A DNA stretch of 64,000 bases from Enterobacter sp. SA187 (GCF_001888805.2 NZ_CP019113.1:62001-126000), one strand, 5' to 3'; counted from the stretch's first letter, positions 25,667 through 35,025 are shown. A program made the numbers and translations. Notes: generated by a model not told the origin, from the letters alone.

Positions 25667-27112
25667 ATGACTATTCATGTAAAAAATAATATTCACTGGG
25701 TTGGACAACGTGACTGGGAAGTGCGCGATTTTCACGGTACCGAATACAAAACCCTGCGCGGCAGCAGCTATAACAGCTATCTGATCCGCGAAGAGAAAAA
25801 CGTGCTCATCGATACCGTTGACCACAAATTCAGCCGTGAATTCGTGCAGAACCTGCGCGCTGAAATCGACCTTGCGGATATTGACTACATCATCATCAAC
25901 CATGCGGAAGAAGATCACGCCGGTGCGCTGACCGAACTGATGTCCTGCATCCCGGACACGCCGATTTACTGCACCAATAACGCCATCGATTCCATCAACG
26001 GTCATCACCACCATCCGGAGTGGAATTTTAACGTGGTGAAAACCGGCGACACGCTGGACATCGGTAACGGTAAACAGCTGATCTTCGTTGAAACCCCGAT
26101 GCTGCACTGGCCGGACAGCATGATGACCTACATGACCGGCGACGCGGTGCTGTTCAGTAACGACGCCTTCGGTCAGCACTATTGCGACGAACACCTGTTT
26201 AATGACGAAGTGGATCAGGTGGAACTGTTCGAGCAGTGCCAGCGCTACTACGCCAACATCCTGACGCCGTTCAGCCGCCTGGTGACGCCGAAAATCACCG
26301 AAATCCTCGGCTTTAACCTGCCGGTGGATATGATCGCCACCTCTCACGGCGTGGTATGGCGTGATAACCCGACGCAAATCGTCGAGCTGTACCTGAAATG
26401 GGCAGCGGATTATCAGGAAGATCGCATCACCATTTTCTACGACACCATGTCGAACAATACCCGCATGATGGCCGACGCCATCGCCCAGGGCATCACCGAA
26501 GTGGATCCCCGCGTGGCGGTGAAAATCTTCAACGTCGCCCGCAGCGATAAAAACGAGGTGCTGACCAACGTGTTCCGCTCCAAAGGCGTGCTGGTGGGTA
26601 CCTCCACCATGAATAACGTGATGATGCCGAAAATCGCCGGGCTGGTGGAAGAGATAACCGGGCTGCGCTTCCGCAATAAACGCGCCAGTGCCTTTGGCTC
26701 CCACGGCTGGAGCGGCGGCGCGGTGGACCGCCTGTCTACGCGTTTACAGGATGCCGGTTTTGAAATGTCACTCAGCCTGAAAGCCAAATGGCGTCCGGAT
26801 ATTGATGCGCTGGAAATCTGCCGCCAGCACGGTCGTGATATTGCCCGTCAGTGGGCGCTTACCCCGCTGCCTTCCGCTGCTGCCCCGAACGTAAAACCGC
26901 AGGAAGAAAGCGTCAGCGAGCCTGCCGCCGCTGACCTCGGCCCATGCATGCAGTGCAGCGTTTGTCAGTGGATCTACGATCCGGCCACCGGCGAGCCAAT
27001 GCAGGATGTCGCCCCCGGCACGCCGTGGGACGAGGTGCCGGACAACTTCCTGTGCCCGGAATGTTCACTGGGTAAAGACGTGTTTGATGTGCTGGCCGTG
27101 GAGGCAAAATGA
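25667..27112 (+). CDS. norV: NorV, flavorubredoxin nitric oxide reductase
   Basis: 481 residues (E. coli 479), starting MTIHVKNNIHWVGQRD. The N-terminal metallo-beta-lactamase-like diiron domain has the ligand motif NHAEEDHAG (residues 78-86). A flavodoxin domain follows from about residue 254 (FYDTMSNNTRMMADAIAQG), and a C-terminal rubredoxin has CSVCQWIYDP and CPECS. Reduces NO to N2O in the cytosol without oxygen; electrons come from NorW. The norW start overlaps its stop by 4 bases. Confidence 0.97.
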   Translation: MTIHVKNNIHWVGQRDWEVRDFHGTEYKTLRGSSYNSYLIREEKNVLIDTVDHKFSREFVQNLRAEIDLADIDYIIINHAEEDHAGALTELMSCIPDTPIYCTNNAIDSINGHHHHPEWNFNVVKTGDTLDIGNGKQLIFVETPMLHWPDSMMTYMTGDAVLFSNDAFGQHYCDEHLFNDEVDQVELFEQCQRYYANILTPFSRLVTPKITEILGFNLPVDMIATSHGVVWRDNPTQIVELYLKWAADYQEDRITIFYDTMSNNTRMMADAIAQGITEVDPRVAVKIFNVARSDKNEVLTNVFRSKGVLVGTSTMNNVMMPKIAGLVEEITGLRFRNKRASAFGSHGWSGGAVDRLSTRLQDAGFEMSLSLKAKWRPDIDALEICRQHGRDIARQWALTPLPSAAAPNVKPQEESVSEPAAADLGPCMQCSVCQWIYDPATGEPMQDVAPGTPWDEVPDNFLCPECSLGKDVFDVLAVEAK

Positions 27113-28239
27113 ATCAGGGTATCGTCATTATTGGTTCGGGCTTCGCCGCCCGACAGCTGGTAAAAAATATCCGCAAACAGGACGCGCAGGTTCCGGTCAC
27201 GCTGATTGCCGCTGACAGCATGGACGAATACAACAAACCGGATCTCAGCCACGTGATCAGCCTCGGCCAGTCCGCAGACGATCTCACCCGCCAGTCGGCG
27301 GGGGAGTTTGCGGAACAGTTCAATCTGCGCCTGTTCCCGCAGACGCGGGTGACGGAAATCGATCCCACCCGCCGCTGCGTCAAAAGCCAGCAGCAGGAGT
27401 GGTTTTACGACAAGCTGGTACTGGCGACAGGGGCTTCGGCCTTTGTGCCGCCGGTGCCGGGCAGCGAGCTGATGCTGACGCTGAACAGTCAGCAGGAGTA
27501 TCAGGCGTGCGGCGCGACCCTGCGCGATGCGCAGCGCGTGCTGATTGTCGGCGGCGGGCTGATCGGCACTGAGCTGGCGATGGATTTTAACCGCGCCGGT
27601 AAAACGGTGACGCTGGTGGATACCGCCGCCAGCATACTTTCTTCGCTGATGCCGCCGGAAGTGAGCAGCCGCCTGCAACACCGTCTGACGGAGAGCGGCG
27701 TGCATCTGCTGCTGAAATCGCAGTTGCTTGGGCTGGAGTCTACCGCCGGGGGCATTCAGGCGCGTTTTGATCGCGATCGCCTCCTTGAGGTGGATGCGGT
27801 GGTGGCCGCCACTGGCCTGAAACCACAAACCGCGCTGGCGAGTCAGGCGGGTATTGCCGTCAGACGCGGCATTGTGGTCGACAGTCAGCTGCGCACCAGT
27901 ATTGAGGATATTTATGCGCTGGGGGACTGCGCGGAGATCAACGGTAAGCTGCTGCCCTTCCTGCAACCGATCCAGATTTGCGCGATGTGGCTGGCGAAGA
28001 CGCTGCTGGGCCAGCAGGCCACGCTGTCGCTGCCGCCGATGCTGGTGAAAGTGAAGACGCCGGATCTGCCGCTGCATCTGGCGGGCGAGACACAGCGCGG
28101 GGATCTGCACTGGCAGATCGAGGCGCGCCCGGACGGGATGGTGGCGAAGGGGTTTGAGGGGGAGAAGCTGCGGGCGTTTGTGGTGAGTGAGGATCGGATG
28201 AAGGAGGCGTTTGGGTTGCTGAAGGCGCTGAACGGGTAG
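27109..28239 (+). CDS. norW: NorW, NADH:flavorubredoxin reductase
   Basis: 376 residues (E. coli 377). FAD-binding Rossmann fold at the N-terminus (IVIIGSGFAARQLVKNIRK), second nucleotide fold near residues 143-170 (VLIVGGGLIGTELAMDFNRAGKT), and the FAD-contacting YALGDCAEINGK. Passes electrons from NADH to the rubredoxin domain of NorV. Coupled to norV by a 4-base overlap. Confidence 0.97.
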   Translation: MNQGIVIIGSGFAARQLVKNIRKQDAQVPVTLIAADSMDEYNKPDLSHVISLGQSADDLTRQSAGEFAEQFNLRLFPQTRVTEIDPTRRCVKSQQQEWFYDKLVLATGASAFVPPVPGSELMLTLNSQQEYQACGATLRDAQRVLIVGGGLIGTELAMDFNRAGKTVTLVDTAASILSSLMPPEVSSRLQHRLTESGVHLLLKSQLLGLESTAGGIQARFDRDRLLEVDAVVAATGLKPQTALASQAGIAVRRGIVVDSQLRTSIEDIYALGDCAEINGKLLPFLQPIQICAMWLAKTLLGQQATLSLPPMLVKVKTPDLPLHLAGETQRGDLHWQIEARPDGMVAKGFEGEKLRAFVVSEDRMKEAFGLLKALNG

Positions 28240-28263
28240 GTTTATTGGGGCTGTTCGGTGGGA

Positions 28264-28297
28264 TGTTTGGTGTGGTGGAATGTTCGGTGTGGTGGAA
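28264..28297. repeat. Tandem 17-base repeat after norW
   Basis: TGTTTGGTGTGGTGGAA is followed directly by TGTTCGGTGTGGTGGAA, differing at one base; a partial third copy precedes at about 28252. It opens a 686-base gap between the convergent norW and hypF genes. Confidence 0.7.
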
Positions 28298-28351
28298 TAT
28301 TCCGTTCACTTTGCGTTCCGTGTCAGGCGTGACGCCGCTGACGGTGAACGT

Positions 28352-28380
28352 GCTAAGGGGGCCACCGCGGCCCCCTTAGC
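28352..28380. repeat. Perfect 12-bp inverted repeat
   Basis: GCTAAGGGGGCC, loop ACCGC, GGCCCCCTTAGC. Very stable, without a following U-run. Placed between convergent genes it could block read-through from either side, but that is inference. Confidence 0.75.
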
Positions 28381-28706
28381 AATCCCCGCGGCCCCGCACA
28401 GAAACCGGTGCTGCGCACTGCGCTCACCTCCCGCCCGTCTGCCCGCGGTCGGCTCAATTCGGCCTCCTGCCTCATATCGCCTCTGGCCGCCATCCATGGC
28501 GTCCAGCCCTTGTCATCCGGCCTCCGGCTCGCCGGTTTCAGCGGGGACTCAACCCCTCGCGTCATTATCTTTATTTTTTATAAGGCGACGGAGTGGCGTT
28601 AATTTTTTTACGAACTTACAGGAAGCTGTGAGTGGTGTTTTTTAAAAATCGTGAAGTGTGGGGAGTCCGGCTGAAAATCGCTGAGGCGTTCCCTTACGGC
28701 CGGGGC

Positions 28707-28863
28707 AGCCCGCATGGATGCGGGCTGAGGGCGCGACTTGCAGGGACGCTGCATCGCGCCCGACCCGAAGCCGGAAGGGATAAGCCGAGGGCACCGCGAA
28801 GCGGCGATTTTCTTGCCGGGAGCCCGGGGGTGCAGGGGGCGGCGGCGACTGGCCGCCCCCTGC
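28707..28863. other. Cluster of stable hairpins in a gene-free GC-rich region
   Basis: Three perfect stems in 157 bases: AGCCCGCAT/ATGCGGGCT (28707-28726), GGGCGCGA/TCGCGCCC with an inner TGCAG/CTGCA (28729-28761), and GCAGGGGGCGGC/GCCGCCCCCTGC (28832-28863). The short open frames here are rich in Arg, Pro, Gly and Ala on both strands, lack ribosome-binding sites and resemble no protein I know, so I do not call genes in 28240-28925. Confidence 0.6.
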
Positions 28864-28925
28864 GCGCTCTGTGCGCCTGAAGTCTGAGTCGTACGCAGAA
28901 GTCAGTAAGAGCGCAACTTACCACA

Positions 28926-31130
28926 TTACACCAAGCGTGCAGCCGCAATAATCCCCTGCCCCAATGCGATCCCCCCATCCCCCGCCGGTAACCCCTTCGG
29001 AAACAGCAACCTGAACTCCCCCAGATAAAACCCTAAGCGCGCCACCAGCAGCCGGTTGTGCATCACCCCGCCGCCAAAACACAACGTCGTGATCCCCCGC
29101 GCCTGCGCCTCGCGCCGCATCAGCCCCGCCAGCCCTTTTGCCAGCGCATCATGAAACGCCCAGGCTTTTTCGCTTACCGTTGCGTCCCACCTGAGCCACG
29201 ACTGCCAGAACGTCGTCAAATCCTGCGGCTGCAACACCACCGGATGATCCACACCGGAACATTCACTTGCCAGCGCCTCCATCTGACAGGCCGCCTCGCC
29301 CTCGTAGCTCAGGCTTTCCGGCGCGCAGCCGAGCGCGCAGGCTACGGCGTCAAACAGCCGCCCGCAGGATGACGCGCGAGGGGAATTGATCCCCTGCGCT
29401 ATCGCCCGCGCCAGCAGCGGCCAGTTTTTATCCTGTAGCACGCGGGTCTGGGGATAACGCTGCCAGTCCGGTACAAAGGCCAGACAGTGCGCCAGCAGGT
29501 TGCGCCACGGCTGTCGTGCCGCCAGGTCGCCGCCGGGCAGCGCCACCGCCGGTAAGCCGCCGAGGTGCTCGCATTCGCGGTAGTTCACCCGCAGACACTC
29601 CCCGCCCCAGAGACGACCGTTTTCACCCATGCCAATACCGTCAAGGATCAGCGCGATCACGTCACCGCCGTCACGCGGCCAGCGGTGTTCTGCCAGACAA
29701 GCCGCCGCGTGAGCGTGATGATGGAGCACGTGGCTCACCGGCAGGCCGAGCGCCTCGCCCCATTGCGTGGCGCGATAGCCGCTGTGGGCATCGCACACCG
29801 CCTGCTGCGGCACGAAATCATAAATTTTCTGCATCAGATCGAGGGCGGCGCGCCACTGGGTTTCCACTCCGTCATCGGTGAGATCGCCAAAATGCTGGCT
29901 CAGCACCGCCCGGTCGCCCCGCAGCAGGCAAAAGGTATTTTTCATGTCCGCCCCCAGACAGAGCAGCGGCGGCACATCCTGGAAGCCCGGCGGCAGCGGC
30001 AGCGCGTCCGGCACAAAGCCGCGCGCCCGGCGCAGCATCTCACCGCTGACGCGCATCACCGAGTCATCCATGCGCTGCACGATGTCGCGGTTATGCAGCA
30101 AAAAGCCGTCGGCAATGTCCGCCAGATCGTTGAGCGCCTGGTCGTTGGTAAGCGCAGGCGGTCGTCCGCTGAGGTTGCCGGAGGTCATCACCAGCGGACG
30201 ATCCAGCGCCTGCATCAGCAAATGCTGGAGCGGACTGGCGGGCCACATCACGCCCACCTCCGCAAGCGAAGGCGCAATGGCCTCGCACAGATCCGGCAGC
30301 GCGCTTTTCGCCACCAGCACAATGGGCGCGGCGGCGGATTGCAGGTGCTCTGCTGCCACCTCACAGCAGCCACAGGGGATCATCACCGCCAGCGGTTTTG
30401 CCGGACGGCGTTTACGTTCCCGTAGGCGCATCACTGCCTGCTGGTTTTGCGCATCAACGGCGAGATGAAAACCGCCAAGGCCCTTAATGGCGACAATATT
30501 TCCCGCCGCCAGCATGGCGATTGCCGCCTGCAATGCCGCCTCGCCCGCTTCGCTTACCCCTGCTGCCTGCCATTCAAGCTGCGGGCCGCACTCTGCGCAG
30601 GCCACCGGCTGGGCGTGAAAACGCCGATCCGCCGGATTGCGGTATTCAGCATCACAGACCGGACACAGCGGAAAGGCGCGCATCACGGTGAACGGACGGT
30701 CGTAAGGCATGGCGTGAATAATGGTAAACCGCGGCCCGCAGTGGGTGCAGTTAATAAAGGGATAGCGATAGCGGCGCTCAGCAGGATCGTTCATTTCCGC
30801 CAGACAGGCCGGGCAGGTGGCGGCGTCCGGCACAATCTGCGTGTCCATGCTGCCGCCGGTGCTGTGGCGAATAGTGAAGGCGGTGGGCGCGTCGTCCCAC
30901 TGCCAGGGGGTCACCTCCGTATCGTCAATGCGCGCCAGCGGCGGGCAGTACTGATACAGCTCGCGAAGAAAACGCGTGGCGTCGCCGGACAGCCGGATTT
31001 CGACGCCGTGCCCGTCGTTGCAGACATCGCCACGCAGATCGAGTTGTTGCGCCAGCTGCCAGACGAAGGGGCGGAAACCCACCCCCTGCACCTTGCCGCG
31101 TACACGTATCAGTACGCCGTTATTACTCAT
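28926..31130 (-). CDS. hypF: HypF, carbamoyltransferase for NiFe-hydrogenase maturation
   Basis: 734 residues (E. coli 750). Acylphosphatase domain at the N-terminus (VRGKVQGVGFRPFV, Arg20), a double zinc finger with CxxC pairs at residues 106/109, 128/131, 156/159 and 178/181, a YrdC-like domain (NIVAIKGLGGFHLAVDA), then the carbamoyltransferase part with HHHAHAA. Uses carbamoyl phosphate and ATP to carbamoylate the C-terminal Cys of HypE, the source of the cyanide ligands. Last gene of hydN-fdhF-hypF, 9 bases after fdhF. Confidence 0.96.
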   Translation of the reverse strand: MSNNGVLIRVRGKVQGVGFRPFVWQLAQQLDLRGDVCNDGHGVEIRLSGDATRFLRELYQYCPPLARIDDTEVTPWQWDDAPTAFTIRHSTGGSMDTQIVPDAATCPACLAEMNDPAERRYRYPFINCTHCGPRFTIIHAMPYDRPFTVMRAFPLCPVCDAEYRNPADRRFHAQPVACAECGPQLEWQAAGVSEAGEAALQAAIAMLAAGNIVAIKGLGGFHLAVDAQNQQAVMRLRERKRRPAKPLAVMIPCGCCEVAAEHLQSAAAPIVLVAKSALPDLCEAIAPSLAEVGVMWPASPLQHLLMQALDRPLVMTSGNLSGRPPALTNDQALNDLADIADGFLLHNRDIVQRMDDSVMRVSGEMLRRARGFVPDALPLPPGFQDVPPLLCLGADMKNTFCLLRGDRAVLSQHFGDLTDDGVETQWRAALDLMQKIYDFVPQQAVCDAHSGYRATQWGEALGLPVSHVLHHHAHAAACLAEHRWPRDGGDVIALILDGIGMGENGRLWGGECLRVNYRECEHLGGLPAVALPGGDLAARQPWRNLLAHCLAFVPDWQRYPQTRVLQDKNWPLLARAIAQGINSPRASSCGRLFDAVACALGCAPESLSYEGEAACQMEALASECSGVDHPVVLQPQDLTTFWQSWLRWDATVSEKAWAFHDALAKGLAGLMRREAQARGITTLCFGGGVMHNRLLVARLGFYLGEFRLLFPKGLPAGDGGIALGQGIIAAARLV

Positions 31131-31139
31131 TCTGTCCTG

Positions 31140-33287
31140 TCATACCACTGCATCACGCAGCCGGTTTTTCATCTCGAGATAGGTGGTCTGAGTGTAATCT
31201 TCCGCCCAGCGCTGGTCGTCGATCGCGCTCACCTTCACCGCGCAATATTTGGTTTCCGGGGTTTTGGAGATCGGATCGAGATTGTCCTGGGTCAGTTCAT
31301 TACAGGCGCCAATCCACCACTGATAGGTCATGTACACGCTGCCGGTGTTGATACGCTCGTTAACATCGGCACGGCTGATCACCCTGCCACGGCGCGAGGA
31401 AACCCACACCAGTTGCCGATCCTGAATGCCCAGCGCACGGGCGTCCTGCGGGTTGATCTGCACAAAACCCGGCTCATCCGCCAGAGTTTGCAACGCCGCG
31501 CAGTTACCGGTCATCGAGCGGCAGGAGTAGTGCCCCACTTCGCGCACGGTGCACAGCACCAGCGGGTAGTCGGCGTCCGGCACTTCCGCAGGCGCGCGCC
31601 ACGGGGCGGCAAACAGATGCCCTTTGCCGTCCGGCGTATCAAATTTATTGCCTTTGTAGAGGAAAGGCGTGCCGGGGTGATCGAGGGTCGGGCAAGGCCA
31701 CTGCACGTGTCCCATATCGCCCATTTTTTCATACGTCACGCCATAGAACAGCGGGCACAGCTCGCGCAGTTCATCCCAGATTTGCTGATTATTGTCGTAG
31801 TGCATCGGGTAGCCCATCTCAGTGGCGATGAGGCTGATAATTTCCCAGTCACGTTTGACGTTATAGGCAGGCTCAATGGCTTTTTCGAAGCGCTGGAAGC
31901 CGCGGTCGGCGCAGGTAAAGACGCCGCCGTGCTCGCCCCAGGAGGTGGCGGGCAGGATCACGTCCGCCTGCTCGGCGGTTTTGGTCATGAAAATGTCCTG
32001 CACGACGATAAAATCAAGGGCCGCAAAGCCTTTGCGCACCAGGCCCAGATCCGCTTCGGTCTGCAATGGATCTTCACCCATGATGTAATAGGCTTTCACT
32101 TTGCCTTCGATGGCCAGATGCGGCACTTCGGTGATGCGCACGCCGGGTTTATCGTCCATATCGTCAGGGTTAATGCCCCAGGCGGCAGCGAATTTTGCGC
32201 GCACCGCCGGATCCACCACATCCTGATAGCCGGGGAACTGGTTAGGGATGACGCCCATGTCACACGCCCCCTGCACGTTATTCTGCCCGCGCACCGGCCC
32301 GACGCCGACGTGCTCGCGCCCCAGATTGCCGGTAAGCAGCGCCAGGCTCGCCAGCCCTTTCACCACGTCCACCGCCTGACCGAACTGCGTCACGCCCATG
32401 CCCCACATAATGGTGGCCGACGGCGCGGCGGCGTAAGTGCGCATCGCCTGACGGATCTGCTGCGCCGACACGCCGGTCAGGTGCTCTACCTTTTCCGGCG
32501 CATAATCTTTTACCGTTTCCCGGTAGCCGTCCAGCCCGCTGGTAAAGCTGGCGACGTACTCTTTGTCGTAGAGCTGCTCTTCCAGCAGCACATAACCAAA
32601 GGCGTTAACCAGCGCCATATTACAGCCGTTTTTGATTTGCAGATGCTGATCGGCGATGCGCGCGGTTTCGATACGGCGCGGATCGCAGACGATAATTTTC
32701 GCGCCGTTCTGTTTCGCCTTGATCACCCGACGCGCCACAATGGGATGCGAATCCGCGCAGTTATAGCCAAATACCAGCAGGCAGCGGGAATTTTCAATGT
32801 CGCCGATGGAGTTACTCATCGCGCCGTTGCCAAGCGTTTCCTGCAATCCCGCCACCGATGGACCGTGACAGACGCGCGCGCAGCAGTCGACGTTATTGGT
32901 ATTGAGCACGCCGCGGGCGAATTTCTGCATCACATAGTTGGTTTCGTTCCCCGTTCCGCGGGACGAACCGGTGGTCATGATGGCGCGCGGGCCGAACTGC
33001 GCGCGGATCTCGCCCAGGCGTTTTGCGGTATAGCGGATCGCCTCGTCCCAGCTGACCGGCGTGAGTTTGCCGCCTTTTTCGTAGCGGATCATCGGCTGCG
33101 TCAGGCGTGGCGTGAGGAGCTTAGTATCGTTCAGAAAATCCCAGCCATAATAGCCTTTCAGGCACAGCTGATTCTGGTTGGTCACCCCTTCGGCGGCTTC
33201 CGCGCGCACGATTTTATTGTTCTCAACGACCAGTTTAAGTTTGCAGCCTGCGCCGCAGTAGGGACATACGCTTGTGATTTTTTTCAT
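31140..33287 (-). CDS. fdhF: FdhF, formate dehydrogenase H with Cys in place of selenocysteine
   Basis: 715 residues, aligning with E. coli FdhF over its whole length. The N-terminal [4Fe-4S] cluster ligands are Cys8, 11, 15 and 42 (CPYCGAGC; LCLKG). Residue 140, selenocysteine in E. coli, is an ordinary TGT cysteine here (ARVCHGPSVAG), next to the conserved His141. Other family stretches are RGQNNVQGACDMG, MTKTAEQADVILPATSWGEH and VREVGHYSCRSMTGNCAAL (molybdopterin guanine dinucleotide binding). Oxidises formate for formate hydrogenlyase; activity is expected to be lower than with Sec. In E. coli K-12 fdhF lies elsewhere; here it sits between hydN and hypF. Confidence 0.94.
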   Translation of the reverse strand: MKKITSVCPYCGAGCKLKLVVENNKIVRAEAAEGVTNQNQLCLKGYYGWDFLNDTKLLTPRLTQPMIRYEKGGKLTPVSWDEAIRYTAKRLGEIRAQFGPRAIMTTGSSRGTGNETNYVMQKFARGVLNTNNVDCCARVCHGPSVAGLQETLGNGAMSNSIGDIENSRCLLVFGYNCADSHPIVARRVIKAKQNGAKIIVCDPRRIETARIADQHLQIKNGCNMALVNAFGYVLLEEQLYDKEYVASFTSGLDGYRETVKDYAPEKVEHLTGVSAQQIRQAMRTYAAAPSATIMWGMGVTQFGQAVDVVKGLASLALLTGNLGREHVGVGPVRGQNNVQGACDMGVIPNQFPGYQDVVDPAVRAKFAAAWGINPDDMDDKPGVRITEVPHLAIEGKVKAYYIMGEDPLQTEADLGLVRKGFAALDFIVVQDIFMTKTAEQADVILPATSWGEHGGVFTCADRGFQRFEKAIEPAYNVKRDWEIISLIATEMGYPMHYDNNQQIWDELRELCPLFYGVTYEKMGDMGHVQWPCPTLDHPGTPFLYKGNKFDTPDGKGHLFAAPWRAPAEVPDADYPLVLCTVREVGHYSCRSMTGNCAALQTLADEPGFVQINPQDARALGIQDRQLVWVSSRRGRVISRADVNERINTGSVYMTYQWWIGACNELTQDNLDPISKTPETKYCAVKVSAIDDQRWAEDYTQTTYLEMKNRLRDAVV

Positions 33288-33325
33288 CAGTAACAGACCT
33301 GTTAAAAGTTGAAATCGGGTTCGGG

Positions 33326-33868
33326 TTAAAACAGCATGCCGGTGGTATCCAGGGCGGAACGACGACGTTTATCGGCGCTCATTTTTTCCAGCATATTGCG
33401 GTCGACACAGACCAGCGCCCGGGTCGGGCAGACTTCCATGCACGCCGGACCGGCGTCACGGTGATGGCAGAGATCGCATTTGTTGGCTTCGGCTTTTTCG
33501 GCGCGCACGTTCAGGCCCGCGCCGCTGTTGCGCACGACCGGGCGCACCACCACTTCCATTGCGCCATACGGGCAGGCGACCACGCAGGTTTTGCAGCCGA
33601 TGCAGCGTTCCTGCATCACATGCACAAAGCCTTTATCGCGGCTGATTGCGCCGTTCGGGCAGACGTTGGCACAAGGGGCGTCTTCACACTGACGGCACAG
33701 GGTGGCGGTGGAGATATTCACGCCTTTAATCACATGGATACGCGGCAGAAAGGTGGTGGGCGTCAGGGCGGCGCAGTCCTGATCTTCCTGATGCGAAACC
33801 ACGCAGGCGACTTCGCAGGTGCGGCAGCCAATGCATTTATTGGCATCCGCCATGATGAAACGGTTCAT
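33326..33868 (-). CDS. hydN: HydN, four-cluster ferredoxin-like electron carrier
   Basis: 180 residues (E. coli 175). Four [4Fe-4S] motifs are visible: CIGCRTCEVAC, CRQCEDAPCANVCP, CIGCKTCVVACP and CDLC...CMEVCP. It is thought to carry electrons from formate dehydrogenase H. First gene of a three-gene transcript; fdhF follows after 38 bases. Close relatives in the window are HycB and HycF. Confidence 0.95.
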   Translation of the reverse strand: MNRFIMADANKCIGCRTCEVACVVSHQEDQDCAALTPTTFLPRIHVIKGVNISTATLCRQCEDAPCANVCPNGAISRDKGFVHVMQERCIGCKTCVVACPYGAMEVVVRPVVRNSGAGLNVRAEKAEANKCDLCHHRDAGPACMEVCPTRALVCVDRNMLEKMSADKRRRSALDTTGMLF

Positions 33869-33903
33869 CGGGTTCTCCGGCTGTAAAGGTTACCGCGGAG
33901 CTA

Positions 33904-33919
33904 TTCATGAATCGTGCCA
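33904..33919 (-). promoter_or_regulatory. Likely sigma-54 promoter of hydN-fdhF-hypF
   Basis: On the minus strand TGGCACGATTCATGAA, about 36 bases upstream of hydN. The -24 box is ideal and the -12 G is at the right distance, although the -12 box is ATGA rather than TTGC. Consistent with the FhlA/sigma-54 control known for hydN-hypF. Confidence 0.65.
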
Positions 33920-33974
33920 GATTTTAATGTATTGATATTTATGTATATTTTAGAAAAGACGAGGCAGAAAGGAA

Positions 33975-34002
33975 GTGTCATCGACACGAGTGACGATGAC
34001 AC
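33975..34002. promoter_or_regulatory. Inverted repeat, candidate FhlA upstream activating site
   Basis: GTGTCATCG, a 10-base spacer, CGATGACAC: perfect 9-base arms, 55 bases or more behind the sigma-54 promoter, where an enhancer should lie. The word CATCGTCA(C/G)T recurs in the hycA-hypA intergenic region. It abuts the 3' end of ascG. Confidence 0.55.
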
Positions 34003-34011
34003 CTGTCGACG

Positions 34012-35025
34012 TCAGGCGTGTGGCCCGTCAATGATGGAGTCGCGGGAATGTAATTCCCCGGCAAAGGTTTGCTGATATTTAAATTCACCGCCGTCGAGCA
34101 TAAAGATTAACCGGTTAATGGTTTCTTTGATCATTTCCGTGACCGGAATACGCACGCTGGACAGCGACGGCACAATATAAGGGGCCAGCGCAATATCATC
34201 GAATCCCAGCACGGAAACCCGTTCGGGAACCGTTATTCCCGCCTCATGCAGCTGCTTAATTGCGCCAATCGCCATGTCGTCATTACTGGCCACCAGCGCG
34301 GTAAAGCTTTGCTGCCGTGAGAGCAGCGTTTTCACGCCCTCAGCGCCGCTGGCAGGCGTCCATTTTCCTTCGACAATCAGATCGTTGCGCAGCGCAACGC
34401 CATGCTGCGCCAGCGCATCTTTATAGCCCGCCAGACGTTCAATACCGGTCGGCGAATCCAGCGAGCCGGTAATAAAAGCAATATCCCGGTGGCCGCGGGC
34501 TAATAAAGTCGACACCGCTTTAAAGCTGGACTGTTTTTGATCCGACCAGACGCAGTGGCTGCTGTTTTTCCGCAGCCGACGATTAAGCACCATTACCGGC
34601 TGGGTGTGATTTTCAACAAGCGCATCCAGTTCATCGACGCTGAGAAAACGGGGATAAATAATGATCGCGTCACAGCGCATATCGAGTAAATACTGGATCG
34701 CCTGACGCTCTTCTTCAGCGCTGTGTTTACCGTCGGCGAGGATCAGCTGGCGGCCATGATCTTCCGTCATCCGCGCGGCATGGAACAGCAACTCGCTGAA
34801 ATAGACGCCGTAATAGAGGGTGTTGGTCACCACAAGACCGAGCGTCTGCGTCTTTTTCGTCGCCAGATTGCGCGCCAGCAAATTAGGCCGGTAGCCGCTC
34901 TCCTCAATCGCCTGAAATACCCGGTCTTTGGTTTCCTGGCTCACATAGCCATTCCCTGACAGCACGCGGGATACCGTGGCTTTGGACACCCCTGCCCGCT
35001 TCGCGACCTCCAGCATCGTCGTCAT
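34012..35025 (-). CDS. ascG: AscG, LacI-family repressor of ascFB
   Basis: 337 residues (E. coli 336), starting MTTMLEVAKRAGVSKATVSRVLSG, the LacI helix-turn-helix with its hinge (RPNLLARNLATKKTQTLG). The ligand-binding part contains the typical ALVASNDDMAIGAI and VSVLGFDDIALAPY. Represses the beta-glucoside genes ascFB, from which it is divergently transcribed. A LacI-type operator lies in the intergenic region. Confidence 0.95.
   Translation of the reverse strand: MTTMLEVAKRAGVSKATVSRVLSGNGYVSQETKDRVFQAIEESGYRPNLLARNLATKKTQTLGLVVTNTLYYGVYFSELLFHAARMTEDHGRQLILADGKHSAEEERQAIQYLLDMRCDAIIIYPRFLSVDELDALVENHTQPVMVLNRRLRKNSSHCVWSDQKQSSFKAVSTLLARGHRDIAFITGSLDSPTGIERLAGYKDALAQHGVALRNDLIVEGKWTPASGAEGVKTLLSRQQSFTALVASNDDMAIGAIKQLHEAGITVPERVSVLGFDDIALAPYIVPSLSSVRIPVTEMIKETINRLIFMLDGGEFKYQQTFAGELHSRDSIIDGPHA

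Noticed and set aside
28280..28880. Short open frames between norW and hypF on both strands
   Set aside because: Arg/Pro/Ala/Gly-rich translations over perfect hairpins, without ribosome-binding sites; better explained as structured non-coding DNA.
32860..32880. Possible in-frame TGA for selenocysteine in fdhF
   Set aside because: The codon is TGT, and the frame is open throughout without any internal TGA.
30447..33293. 948-codon open frame on the plus strand opposite hypF and fdhF
   Set aside because: It runs antisense across two well-recognised genes, has a His/Arg/Ala-rich composition typical of a mirrored GC-rich coding strand, and no ribosome-binding site or known domain.
33975..34002. 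Inverted repeat as a terminator for ascG
   Set aside because: There is no U-run, and the repeat lies where an FhlA enhancer for hydN is expected; kept as a regulatory candidate instead.
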